Of a DNA stretch of 64,000 nucleotides, positions 26,940-38,000 are shown one piece after another (positions within the stretch are counted from its first letter, which is position 1; every line of letters begins with the position of its first letter). The notes under the pieces were generated by a model, which had not been told where the DNA came from, ran no database searches, and saw only the letters and a list, made by a program, of their open reading frames with translations. Location of the stretch: contig CM074805.1 in the NCBI GenBank assembly GCA_037447605.1, forward strand, positions 3,316,900-3,380,899, written 5' to 3'. The DNA comes from Zygnema circumcarinatum. Taxonomy: Eukaryota > Streptophyta > Zygnematophyceae > Zygnematales > Zygnemataceae. A program made the translations under genes and the position numbers.

Positions 26940-28034
26940 GACCGCTTTTGAAAATCATTGTCTCTTTATGGCAGTTTCAGCAGCAAGGGGCGAGGGAAGC
27001 AGACATTGGAGCAGCTTCCATCGTGCTTCGTGCAGTGCTTGTGCATATAACTTTTTGTACTATGAAGGGAGCGATTGTAGTTTTATTGCTTGACTGTTTG
27101 TGCTAAACGTCACATAAGATCAATTTTCTCTATTTTTTTTTGTCTACATGTCGGTCGTGGCGTTCCAGTGTGCTGTCTTCCGAGGGACTTTCAGTGGACC
27201 ATAGAAAACTGTGAACGGCATTGAAGACTGCAGATCAAGCATGAAGCGTGAAGTGGCTGTCCTTTCATATGCTTCTCATTTCGAACTAGGAACAAAAGCA
27301 TCTATTGGACGACAGCAGTAACCAAGCACACTTCCAGAACAGAACAGCACGATGCCTTCCAATGAAAGACGGCCGAATTGAAAAGTGAGGCGAGTCAATT
27401 GCTTCCATTGCGCCAGTGGAGCCGAACTATGCTGCTCATCAGGAGCTAACTGAGCCGAGTTTGGAAGTCATCAGCACGCAAGTGACATCCTTACTTTCAT
27501 GAACATCTGTACAATATCATATCACAAGTATATCACAAGGTTCCAACGCAAAATTTGACTTTTTTTTAACAACTTCACTCAACGCGAGCCTCTGATTGGA
27601 AGTTGTCCTTTAAAAATTTACAGTCAAAGCATTCACAAGCGGATTTAACAGAACCCTGCTGAGCCTGAGAGTAGCACTAATTGTGATGAGCTGGTGTCAG
27701 TCACCAAGCATGCTGACTCGGCTGCTTCTTATCCTTCTTCACCAGATCTAGGCATGACCGCCGTAGACTCAACATAAACTCAGAAAATTGCCTGCAGCAC
27801 CTGATCAAAGGATCTGAGGTGCCCCAACACCAAACTTGGACTTGGAAATCGCCTCAGACCAAAAACCAAATCTGTACAACTTCCCTCTCCCGCCTTCAAT
27901 GAGAAGACCCTAACTACTAACAAAAATGATTTTGCATTTCTTCCTTCCAAGAAAAAATGTTTAATCTGTACATAAACAAAAAAAAAAAAAATGGGCTTCC
28001 TGCGAGGTGAAAACTTAGCCTACAGAAGTCAAGG
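26940..28034. other. Intergenic region between convergent genes
   Basis: Between the aminotransferase (+) and an unrecognised minus-strand gene. Only short domain-free frames and a poly-A run near 27978 are visible; mostly 3' UTR and spacer. Confidence 0.5.
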
Positions 28035-28676
28035 TCAGAAATCAGTCTCCGCTTCAGCAAGCCTTGAAGCAATTCCTGAATGATACATCGTATCATGCCA
28101 TGTTTCCGAACCTCGCAGTTTCCTCCGCAAAGTTCGTGCCTTTTGTGCAGTAAAGCCGACCCCCCTCCAGTCCAAGTTCCTGATGCGTTTTGCATCCGCT
28201 TCCACGGCTTCCACTTCCACCTTCTTCATCATGTGTACAGGAATGCTATCATATGGCACAAGAAGTTCATCTCGTCCGGGAAGCGTCCCCAAGCAATCTG
28301 GCACGAGCGTGGGAGAAGCCACAGGCTCACTTTGTGCAGGAAGCATGTCGGCCCACGGATCTGAAGAAAACTGGAAGAGTTGCTCCCACCAGCGAGTCGA
28401 CGATGAGTTCTGACTCGCATGTTTGAACAGCAATGGCACACCTTCGCTGCTCCGGGTTTGCTTTCCCCCCAACGTTGCAGATTCCGCTCGCCTGCGATCG
28501 CCATGCGCTTCCTTCAAACTGACCGTCACCATGCGCGGTCCGGTCCTCCGGCAGCCTCCCACCCTGGCATCAAACATCCTCCCCAAGCCCTGCTCCCGCT
28601 TGCAACCGACTGCCGGCTGTCCGTCCAAGACGGCATTGTTGGAGATCTCAATCCCTGAACCAAGCGAGAGCGCCAT
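28035..28676 (-). CDS. Unrecognised single-exon protein (213 aa)
   Basis: One uninterrupted frame from ATG at 28676 to the stop at 28035. I do not recognise the family. The first third is basic and low in order (MALSLGSGIEISNN, then RMVTVSLKEAHGDRRR). The middle holds aromatic clusters (RWWEQLFQFSSDPWADML), and the end is a basic, probably helical segment (KARTLRRKLRGSETWHDT followed by MYHSGIASRLAEAETDF). No signal peptide or membrane segment is visible. Support for a real gene: its composition is protein-like, a TATA box on the same strand lies 263 bp upstream, and the region upstream is a GC-rich promoter-like island. The frame remains open upstream to a GTG at 28739, but the internal ATG is the normal eukaryotic start. 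Possibly a small plant-specific regulatory protein; function unknown. Confidence 0.65.
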   Translation of the reverse strand: MALSLGSGIEISNNAVLDGQPAVGCKREQGLGRMFDARVGGCRRTGPRMVTVSLKEAHGDRRRAESATLGGKQTRSSEGVPLLFKHASQNSSSTRWWEQLFQFSSDPWADMLPAQSEPVASPTLVPDCLGTLPGRDELLVPYDSIPVHMMKKVEVEAVEADAKRIRNLDWRGVGFTAQKARTLRRKLRGSETWHDTMYHSGIASRLAEAETDF

Positions 28677-28938
28677 ATCCGAAAGTAAGCGGATCTGAAT
28701 GTCTTTCCCCCTCTGTGTGCGTCGCTCGTACTCTGTCACTCTCCCTCCCGCTCTCCTCTTTGTCTCACTTTCTCTCTCTCTCTCCTCCTCCCTCTCCCTC
28801 CCTCTCTCTCTCTCCTTTTCCCCCTCTTCCTCCCTCTCTCCCTTCTTAAGCTTCCAGATGCTACCAAAACTCCTGTAGGTAAGATCCCTTCACTGCAAGC
28901 TCTGCCAACCTCCAACACCACCCCCCGCGGCCCGCGCC

Positions 28939-28946
28939 TATTTATA
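28939..28946 (-). promoter_or_regulatory. TATA box for the minus-strand 213-aa gene
   Basis: On the minus strand the sequence reads TATAAATA, in a GC-rich setting, 263 bp upstream of the ATG at 28676. It is an excellent match to the plant TATA consensus and supports that gene being real. Confidence 0.6.
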
Positions 28947-30206
28947 CCTCTGCCGCAGCGCGAGCCGAACTTGCGCGCGACCCTCCCAGGAGCCCGCCAC
29001 GAACATTCAAAAACTGCCGGCCAGCCCGGCCGGCCGGCAGACAAAACAGGCGGCCGGCCGGCGACCTCGGCCCGCAAGGAGGCTTCCGCCGGCTGCGATT
29101 GGCGGGCCGATCAAAGAAACGTTCAGTAAGCCAATGGCACGCCTCCCCGCCCCCTCCGGGCAGCCAAAAACTCGTCCGGTCATGTGCTGCCCGCTGCCCG
29201 GCCGGCAGGTCAAAGCCGCCTCCAAAATATCTGCGGGGGGATCTCCCCGCCGTCCGCCGGCAGCCCAAAAGCGCCGCCGGCGATTCGGCGAGTTCGAGGA
29301 AAAGTGCGCCGCGGGGCGGACTCGACTCGGGTCGCGGTCCGCACCGAACTTGAGTCGGGCCGAGCGGACGGACGTAAGGCAGCGGGCAGACGGAAAGGTT
29401 TTGGACTTTCCGAAGAAATCTTCAGTTGGGCTGCCCGCGCTCGTTTGTATGGAGGCGAGGTATTCGAGACAGGAAGTTGCTGACGCAACGGGCAGTAAGG
29501 AAAGTTTCTAGGAGTAAAATTTGGCAGTGGACGCCTGCGCCTGCGCGGTGTTGCGAGTGGCGACAAGAGGAAGTCGGCAATCGGACAATCAGCGAATCGC
29601 GCTGGAGGAGGGCCGGCCTGCCACGTGGCGTCAGTTCCGGTCATATTCCCTGCCACGTCAGCACCCCGCATCAGTGCTTTACGGACTGCGGCAGCCGGAC
29701 AGTCCGAAACGTCGGCCACGCGGCGGCTCGCACTGTACGGACTGTCCGTACGGTCATACGAAAGCGGAAATTACGCGGCGCGCTGTGGATGGTGGCCGAC
29801 GCCATGGAACGCGAACACCGTAAGGGTCACGAAACGACAGGTGCGACTGGAAGGGCGGAACTGAGAACTGCATAGAAAATGGCAAATCGTCGGCTCTGGC
29901 TGGGCTCAGCCATCGACACCTCCAGCCGCCATGGATGGTTGCAGCGCCGTCCATGGCTGTACGGTGCAGCGGGCAGAAAGAAAAGACGGAAGGACGCCAG
30001 GTGGGGTTAAGACAGCACCCAACAAAGCTCAGGGAAGAGCCATTTTGCCAAGACGAGTCCGTCAGCATTTGGAAATGTTCGTGACTTTAAGCACATCCAG
30101 CAGCTTGGGCTACCCCAGTTATTAGAATTTGTCTGAAGCAATGTCCTAAAGCATGGCACCCACATCCGGAGACCATAATGCTCGGCTGCTTTCAGAAGGG
30201 CGTCCC
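28947..30206. promoter_or_regulatory. GC-rich upstream island with G-box and GTACGG palindrome
   Basis: Contains an exact GCCACGTGGC at 29620-29629, an odd-centred palindrome GTACGGACTGTCCGTAC near 29735-29751, and CCGGCCGGC-type words near 29024-29060. No gene is supported; overlapping frames on both strands lack domains. It is probably the distal promoter of the 213-aa gene. Confidence 0.5.
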
Positions 30207-31060
30207 TTATTCCCTATCGCGCGTCTTATTCACAGACTGGTCCATTAGCATTGTATCTATGCACATAATTAACCAGCTTTGAGCAATAAGAGCCCGTCGG
30301 GTCCCCTCTACAAAATAGTCACAAGTAAGGCGCTGCTCTTCAGATGGAGGAAGCAGCCTCTCGATGTCCCAAGGAGAGCGAGGAAGGCACAAGTTTCGTG
30401 CTCCTTCTGTGGTTACAACCTGCTGCCACGCAGCATAGGCTGATACTGCATCTGCTACTGTAAGCATACCGATTTCCAATAGAAAGGGAAAACGAAAAAA
30501 ACACAAACAAAAAAATGAGCTCTCGATTTCAGCAACAGGACTGAAAACTTTTCATTTTTTTGTATGGGACCTCCCAGAAAGAGCACATTAAAACTTCGCC
30601 CTAAATCCAACCACAAAATTCCCCAAGAATTTGAAGTCTGCAGCTTCCAGCTCCCAGTCTTTGGGGCGCAGAGCAGAAGAGTTTCAAGTTCCAACTAAAA
30701 TTCGTACCTTTGTTCTCCCAGGGTCCCCATTGGGAAGCTTTTCGCTCTGCTCTCAAAAGGAACCCACTCTGCATGCGAAAGCCAACCACAAACAGTGCTT
30801 CGGAAAAGGTTTAGTCCCTATGTTTGCTCCGCTCGGCAAAACGTCGTCAATCAAGGACGAAAAATTGTGTACGACATTATTCCACGTCAGCCCTGTTCCC
30901 GATAGCAGGGATGCCGACACCACTGTACTGTCCCTCAGACGATAGGCAAAAGCAAAGAAAACACTGCAGAGCTGCTGCAGAGATTCAGAAACTTGACCCC
31001 TCAGAGCTGCTTCAAAACGCGCCCCCACAGCCAATTCCTGCGCCCCATTCTGCCTATCTT
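30207..31060 (-). CDS. Possible gene, exons uncertain
   Basis: Several minus-strand segments look protein-like but could not be joined cleanly. The best is an exon at 30457-30207 after a CTTACAG acceptor, encoding ADAVSAYAAWQQ, RNLCLPRSPWDIERLLPP and EGTRRALIAQSW, ending in a stop. Upstream fragments read EWVPFESRAKSFPMGTLGEQ (about 30710-30772), PKDWELEAADFKFLGNF (about 30615-30665) and GARFEAALRGQVSESLQQL (about 30960-31035). The reading phases between these pieces do not agree with simple GT-AG joins, so either an exon is missing or some pieces are spurious. I do not recognise the product. It lies downstream of the SCAR gene on the same strand. Confidence 0.35.
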
Positions 31061-32075
31061 ACTCCTATCCGCTCAGGACAGAGCACAGCCTTGCACGCTA
31101 CGCGCACAGCTCTCTTGCAGTCAGAGGCTTCCTCTCCTGTTCGGGTGTGCACCCACCTCAGCCTGAGGAGCCGTCCTCCTGCAGGTCCCTTTTGGGTCAC
31201 GTAGCAGAGAGTGATTGCCTGCAGTGTGCCCTGCAAGCTGCACAACCAGCAAACATGAGCACAAAACTGGTCCCCTTTTAACTTTCCAGAAGATAAATTG
31301 CCCTTCACTTCGCATTGAAAACAATCTGCAAAACGGCAAGATGTTGGTCTGAAGGTTTCTTAAAAGCCCTTCAATTCCCCGACAGCCCTACACATCAGGT
31401 TTTACCAGGCCTAGTCTTCCAGTAACCGCTGCTCAAACTCCTCCATGTCTTTCCCCTATAGACGACAGTTCGCAGGGCGTGTCATCGATTGGTCCATGTG
31501 TGCAACTGCACCTCCATTATTTCCCTTCAAAAAGCCCACGCAGATATCAAGCAGATGCTCAGTAAAGGACCCCGATAGAAGGAGACGGAGAGGGCAAGAG
31601 TGAGAAAGGACGGAGAGAGGAAGAAGTGGGACAGGCAGAGAGTGGTGAAGGGAGGGAGGGAAGCAGGGAGAAACAGGGAAGACAGACATATTGACCAAAC
31701 GGTCGAATGAATTGAAAGTAAACAGAGCATCATATGGTTCTCTTAACAAGACTGGCTAGTTCAGACTGACTGAAAAGTTGCTGTATAAGTCATCCTTTCA
31801 AGGTCTGCTCTTAGATGATGAGGCATGGTCAATCTTTTACTTGTCGCTTAGAAAACTCAGGAAAAAGCAGCAGAAGTCACTTGATTGTCTACGGTACGAA
31901 AGAAAGAAGTTGCCTGTAAGACTGCACTGAAATGGATAAGAAGGTGAACTTGATGTGAACTCCGGTTTCTGCAATGGTTTATACAGCAGATAAATACTAA
32001 GAAAGAGCTTGTGAGTCATCCAACAGCTTATGTTTCAGGCGTTCAGAGCTTACCGTTATCATTGTAATATGCGAA
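31061..32075. other. Region downstream of SCAR stop codon
   Basis: Either SCAR 3' UTR with introns or small unassigned 3' exons. On the minus strand there is a good donor (AACG|GTAAGC) with its GT at 32053-32052, a CT-rich stretch at 31575-31680, and a short acidic open segment ending MEEFEQRLLED near 31414-31447 after an acceptor-like CTATAG. No WH2 or acidic VCA module could be identified with confidence. Confidence 0.4.
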
Positions 32076-35000
32076 TCACTTCTGCACCCCTTTCCTGGCC
32101 TCCTCTGCTGGCCCTCCTTTCACAATGGGTTGGAACAGTGGATGAAGGGAAGGCCTCCTCGTCGGTGGATGGGCTTCAGTAGCAGATGAACGCGTCATTC
32201 TGGAGTTGTGAGCTGCCTCTGACGATCTTTGAGAGGAAACATACAAACCTGCAGGAAGCTTGTTGCCTGATCCTTGACTAGACACAAGAGGTCCGTTATC
32301 AGTGATGGAGGTTTTCATAAGAGCCTGAGATTCATCTAATATTTGTAGTTTCTGTACAGAGGGAAATCCACCTTCTCCATTGACCTGTTGAGACAGTATA
32401 GACGTATCTTCGATGGGGTCCTGCAAACCGGCCTTGTGACGGGGATGCTGACACTTAGTAAGACCTGAGCAGTCATGCCCAAATCCCTGAAAAGGAACGG
32501 CATCAGGGGCCTCCTTGCTTTGATTCCCACTCGTGTCAAATAAGGAATTGGCTGAGCTATTCTCCGCGACTGCTTTAGCATGCAGCAGTTGTGTGCCGTT
32601 TAGATGACCTGAACTGACAGGAGGATATGCATGACCATTCTGTTGAGGCCTTCCTTCCAGAGGCAGCTCAGTCTTCGACTTCTGGACTGCACTTATTGAG
32701 AAAGAGCCCCAGGTCTCCTCATCCACCAGTCCCCTCCCCACCTCTACTGATGAAAACGACTGCGAAGGCGGAAGTGACAACACCTCCTGAGCGTTGCCAA
32801 GGGCTTGTGCAAGTCCCCTTGTCTTGCGGTGTGCTTCTAATTCTTCTTTTCTCGCTTTGGCTTCCAATTCTCTGAGCATTTTGCGTTCCGCATCATCAAA
32901 GAAGTCACGGACTGGTCTTCGCATTGCAGCCGGCGATCGCATCTCAGCAGTAGATCGCCGCGGAGTCCCTGATTCAACACTATTCTCTGACTTGTTGCCA
33001 CCTTTAGACGAATATCTTTGTGACTGACTGCGTTGAATTGACCTGTCGTAGTTTCTAGCGTCAGTAAAATCAGGAGGCTGCTGGGGGGCAAGAGGGAGGC
33101 TCGGGATGCTTGACCTTCGAGGAGCTCGGGGAGGCGAGCCCACCCTTGAAGCCGGAGTAGACACGGAAGACCTAATGGAAGATGTGGGAGACAATGAAGT
33201 TAGGGCTGGGAGACGAGCGGAAGTACGCTGGGCAGGGTTTGGTGTATCAGGTAAAGTTGTCAACGTGTTGAGTGAACCAAAAGACATGGAGTAGAACATA
33301 GCATCTCCCTTTCTGAGGGACGGCCCATCAGCGCCCTTTTTGGGTGCCTCCCCAGTGGGAGTGGAGGCCGCAGAGGAGGGGGCTGAAGCTGCCGGTCGGA
33401 AAGAGGCCAAAAATACCGATCGGAAACGAGCAGAGTCTGGCTGAGGCGATGAGAGCTGCTGATTTGGTGAGTGCAAGCCCGGGTTGTGAGCAGGTGACAA
33501 TGTCAAATTGTTTTCACTTGCTGCTGAGTCTCCTGCTCTGTTACTCGGACGGGTTTCAGCACCATCCTTCTCCAAAGGAACCCTCACGTGAAGCTTGGAG
33601 TTGCTACCGACAGCAGCTTGAGATGATGCTGGTCTTGCCCTAACCACAGAGTTGGGAGGGTCTTCATGCTCCCCAGGGGAAGGCGGTGCAGGGGTTGATG
33701 ATTGGGTGGCTAGAAGGAAAGAGTTTTCTTCAGCACGACTAGTGAAGGGAAGAGCGGCATGCACTTGTTTCCCTGCTCCCGAGTGAGCAACGTCTTCCGG
33801 TAGTTTATCTCTATCCGTTTCACCTGTCTCTCCTTGTTTCTTAGATACCGCCCCTTCCGGCTCCTCTAGCCGCTTTCTGGTAAAAACAGGCATAGCATTA
33901 TGTTGAACCCCAGCAGTAACTTTCTCTTCACTGATGCCTTTTTCGGGAGAAGAAGGAGCGATAGATGGAGACAATGCAGAGGGAGCTCGAATATCTCGAT
34001 GGTGCTGGCCGGCTCCTCCTTTGCCATCACTTTTTCTGGGGTAGAATGACACAGAACCCGCGACAGGAGCAGCAGGCCCTTCACGAAACGCTAAGTCTTC
34101 ATTTTGCTGCCCTACACCTGTACGTTCTCCTACATCACCAGTGGTAGAAGATGGAACCTTCAGAGGTGGAGGCACGGATAGGCGGCGGCCCACATATGCC
34201 GCAGACGTCTGTCCAACTGATGAAAAACCACTGGGAGGAACAGGTACCGTAGCATCAGCCGCTCCTTCCAAGATTTGTCCACTTTTCTGATCAATTTCGC
34301 CTCGTGCTGTTCCTTGTCGAAACGATTTGTACTCTTTGCCAGATACCATGTGGCTGGTTGCATCTGCTTTCCCATGTGTCTGCTCAGCCCCCCCGCCATT
34401 CCATTCATCAGCACTCAAACCTAACTTTGCGTTCTCCCTCCATTGCTTCCCTTCTCCCGGACTTCTGATCCCTTCGGATTCCTCAAGCTCTGTCCACTTG
34501 GAGAGTGCCGGGGCCACTCCCAACATAATGGGCCTCCGGGAAGCGATGGAGGCTGTGCGGGAGGAGTCTCCCACTCCTGAGCTCCATCCAGGAGAGCCAA
34601 CTCGAGGGAAACGCTGAACGGGGCTGCCACTCCTTAGCACTACTGCTTTCCACCCTCCCACTTCAGTTGTCGCCCCTGATTGGCCAACGATCCGATTCCC
34701 TCCCGTCTTCTCTTGTTCTTCATGTTCAACGCCTCCTGTTCCCGCCTCATTCTCACCTTTCCTTTCAGCCCAATTTCGGCCGAATCGTCTATGGCTGCTC
34801 CACCCTATCATCATGTCTGGAGACTCCAGAACTTTGTATGAAGGCGAGGGAGAGAAGCGATGGTAAGGTGAGCTCTTGTCAACAATCATAGGAGACAACG
34901 GACCACTTCGAAAGCCGGTAGCTTCGGCCGTAGTGCTCAGAGGAGAATTTAAAGCTGACCTTAGCTCATCTTGCTCTGAATCCTGTGACTCATCAGAATC

Positions 35001-38000
35001 GTTGTTCTCCAAAGTCTCCACTCTCCCTACCGGCGCACTCAACGACCTCTGCAGAATGCCGGGTTCGCCCGGCTGCCGCTCAGACGGGCTGAACTTCCCC
35101 TCTGCTTCCTTCCCCACCTTGACTGACAATGCTCCTGTCAGGGTTCTCGCATCCCCGTGCATCCTTTCTGCCTCATTTTCTTGCACGCCTTCAGAGGCGG
35201 ACACAGGAATAGATATAGTAAGCAGTGGCCAGACTCGCGGACCCAAATTGGGACTTCCAATCTGGACAGACACTGGGCTTAAAGGAGATTGTGATCCAGG
35301 TTCAAATCCTGCACTCGAAGCAGCATCACTTGGCACTGACGCCATGCTGGGAGATGCTTTCTGTTCAAGGTGCTCAAGGATGGCAGTCATGATCTCATCT
35401 TTTTGAATACTTGGCAAGCTATCCGAGCCAGTGGAGGGCAGGGAAGGGAACACTCTCTCAGCAGATGGAGAGAAGGTAGCACTGCCTAAATCTTCCATTA
35501 AGGGTGGACCTAGAGGAAACGAGGTGTTCTGTTGGGGAAGAGGGAAATCTACGGCAGCAGCTGTAGCCGCAGCAAGTGAAGGAGTAGGAGAGGAGATTAG
35601 TGAGGATGATGAGGACACGTCCCTTAAAGCAGATTCAGCACTTAAGTGACGCGTCTCCCCTGTGGTTTCCGCCCTCTCTTGCTGAAAAAGGAAGTCCGAG
35701 AAATTCAAGGTTCCCACTGCAACAAGAGGTGATGCTGTGGCAGAGGGTCCTCTGGAGTCTGATTGATCCCCAGGCCTTACTGCAGCCTTGAATGGAGGCA
35801 TGTCTACATCATTTACAGTCTCTATAGTGATTGAGGGTGCAGGGAAATAAGAAGAAGCTGCATGAGTTGAGTCAGCACTTGAGTGATAAGAACCATCCTC
35901 CAATCGCTGAACTGTTCGCTCCATTAATGGCTTTGGCTCTCCCTCTTCAACCACAGTTGGGAGGGGGAAAGGTGGCAGTTGATCTGATAAGTCCCTTCCG
36001 TCAGGCCTGAAAGCTTTGACAGCCTCCTGTGAGAGCCCATCATCTCCTTGAAGAGAGCCTTGGATGGAGTCTTCAACTGCCAAAGTGGAAGTCATTTTAA
36101 GGGGCCTTTGAATATACAACATCGGCATTGCGTCTTGAACAACTTCATCATCTGGTACACCCGAATTGGGAGAGCTGCTGGCAACAGCCGTAGATTTCAG
36201 AGTGGGTAGCGATTCGGCCCTGCGAAGACCCGTTGGCTGCTCTAAGGACTCAATCGTCTGCAGCTCTTCCCATGGTGGGGAGAATCTCTCCTGGTGCAAT
36301 GCTGTCAAAGCTGCTTCAAATGTCTCTTCGACTCTCAAAGATGTCGCCGACTCGTTATGCAATGATGGAAGTGACAGTTTTGATTCGACAAGCTTTACTG
36401 GCGATGTTTCAGATGTACCTCCAGGTCCCTTTACGAACACATTCTTTATACTTGATGTTCTCGAGAGCCACTTTCCAACACCGCCACCCCAAACACCATC
36501 TCCTTTCTTCACTTCCTCCTTGGGTTTGGTCTTTCCTGAATCTTCACTAACCTTCCTTTCAAATTCCACTACCTCCCCTGAATTACTCCCCAACTGCTTT
36601 AGATCATCGCGTGCCTTCCCTTCTTTGGGCGCTATCAAATTCCGCACTCCCCATGAGGCTCCTCGCTTCTCTCCATCACTTTGCCCTTTCTTTCCTACTT
36701 CCCTTTTCCAATCCTCGTCCAAACCTTCAACCTGCTGTGTTTTGTTTAGTTCCCCAGGTCCACCTCTACCACCAACATCCTCCTCTGAAGCATCCACCAT
36801 TCCATCAAGGATGCTTGCGCTTTCCTTTTGTGGATCAGTTCCTTTATCTGCCGCTTCACCTTCACCCATGCTTATGGCATGGACCTCTCCACTTTTCCTA
36901 ACTTGGCCTTCTCCAAATTTCAGTCCGCTATCCAAATGGAATACGTAACGAGGGATGATTCCAGACCCGATACTGTTACTGCTTCCCCCCACCTCAGTCG
37001 GTTCGTTTCCTTCCAACTCCAACGTCCCTGAAGGATGCACCTTCCCTGACTTCATGCTGCCAGCTGACTCTCGCTGAGCCGAAACATTTTCTTTTGCTGA
37101 ACTTGAAGTCTGGCTACTCACATTCGCTTGCAGCCCATCTGCAGGAGGCTCTTGCCGCTTGCCTTGAGCTTCGCTGTAAGCAGAGCCTGACTGTTCTAAC
37201 GGACGTAGCCCTTCTTCTCTCTGTGACACCTCCTCCTCCACCTCCACTACCTGCTCCAATGAACCACTTTCTGGACGGTATCCGCGCTCAGAATTCATAA
37301 ACTTCATACCCCAGCCTACATTGTTATTTCTTGCATTATCTGAAGTAGGAGCAGACTTGAGCTCCTCGTTTATCCCCACTTCCACTTCTTCTCCATCTCC
37401 AACCTGCAGTTGTACACTTTGCAGTTTTTGTTTTGGTGTCTCCTTGAAATGAGATATTGAGAGGTAGCCTTCATCAGCAGGCCTTTGTGTTGAGACTGAG
37501 TCTGATGTGAATTGCTTAAGAAGTGATTTTCTTGTAGGATTGTCATGATGAGAGATTCCAACACTTGCGGCATTTCCTTGTGTTGTTTGGCTTGATGAAG
37601 CTTCTGATAGTCTCCGGACTTCTCCTTTAGTTGGAGTGAATGAAGGGCGAGTTCCACCCTCAAACCCGGCTTCTGCGCCTTCCCTGTCCGCGGAGCCAAA
37701 ATCCTTTTAGAGAAATAATGGAAACTACTTTCCCGCCATGCATCGTTAACACTCAACTGTTACAGAGCAGGTCAGAAAAAGTTACACGACACAGCATTAG
37801 CATGATTCCAAACACTCCGACCCCCGTGGGATAACAGCAATAACGGAGTGGCACTTCATGGATCCACAAACATTCTCCTCCAGGCAAACAGCATGCTGAT
37901 TTAAAAGAAGAGGGTACAACACAGTCCTGGTACAACACAGTCCTGAAATGGCTGAAGTACAGTCAGCAGACTCATGCATGGAAAGCCAAGTGACATTCCA

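Noticed and set aside
34876-36948. Plus-strand frames of up to 260 codons opposite SCAR
   Set aside because: Antisense shadows of the large SCAR exon with Ser/Pro-rich text and no domain.
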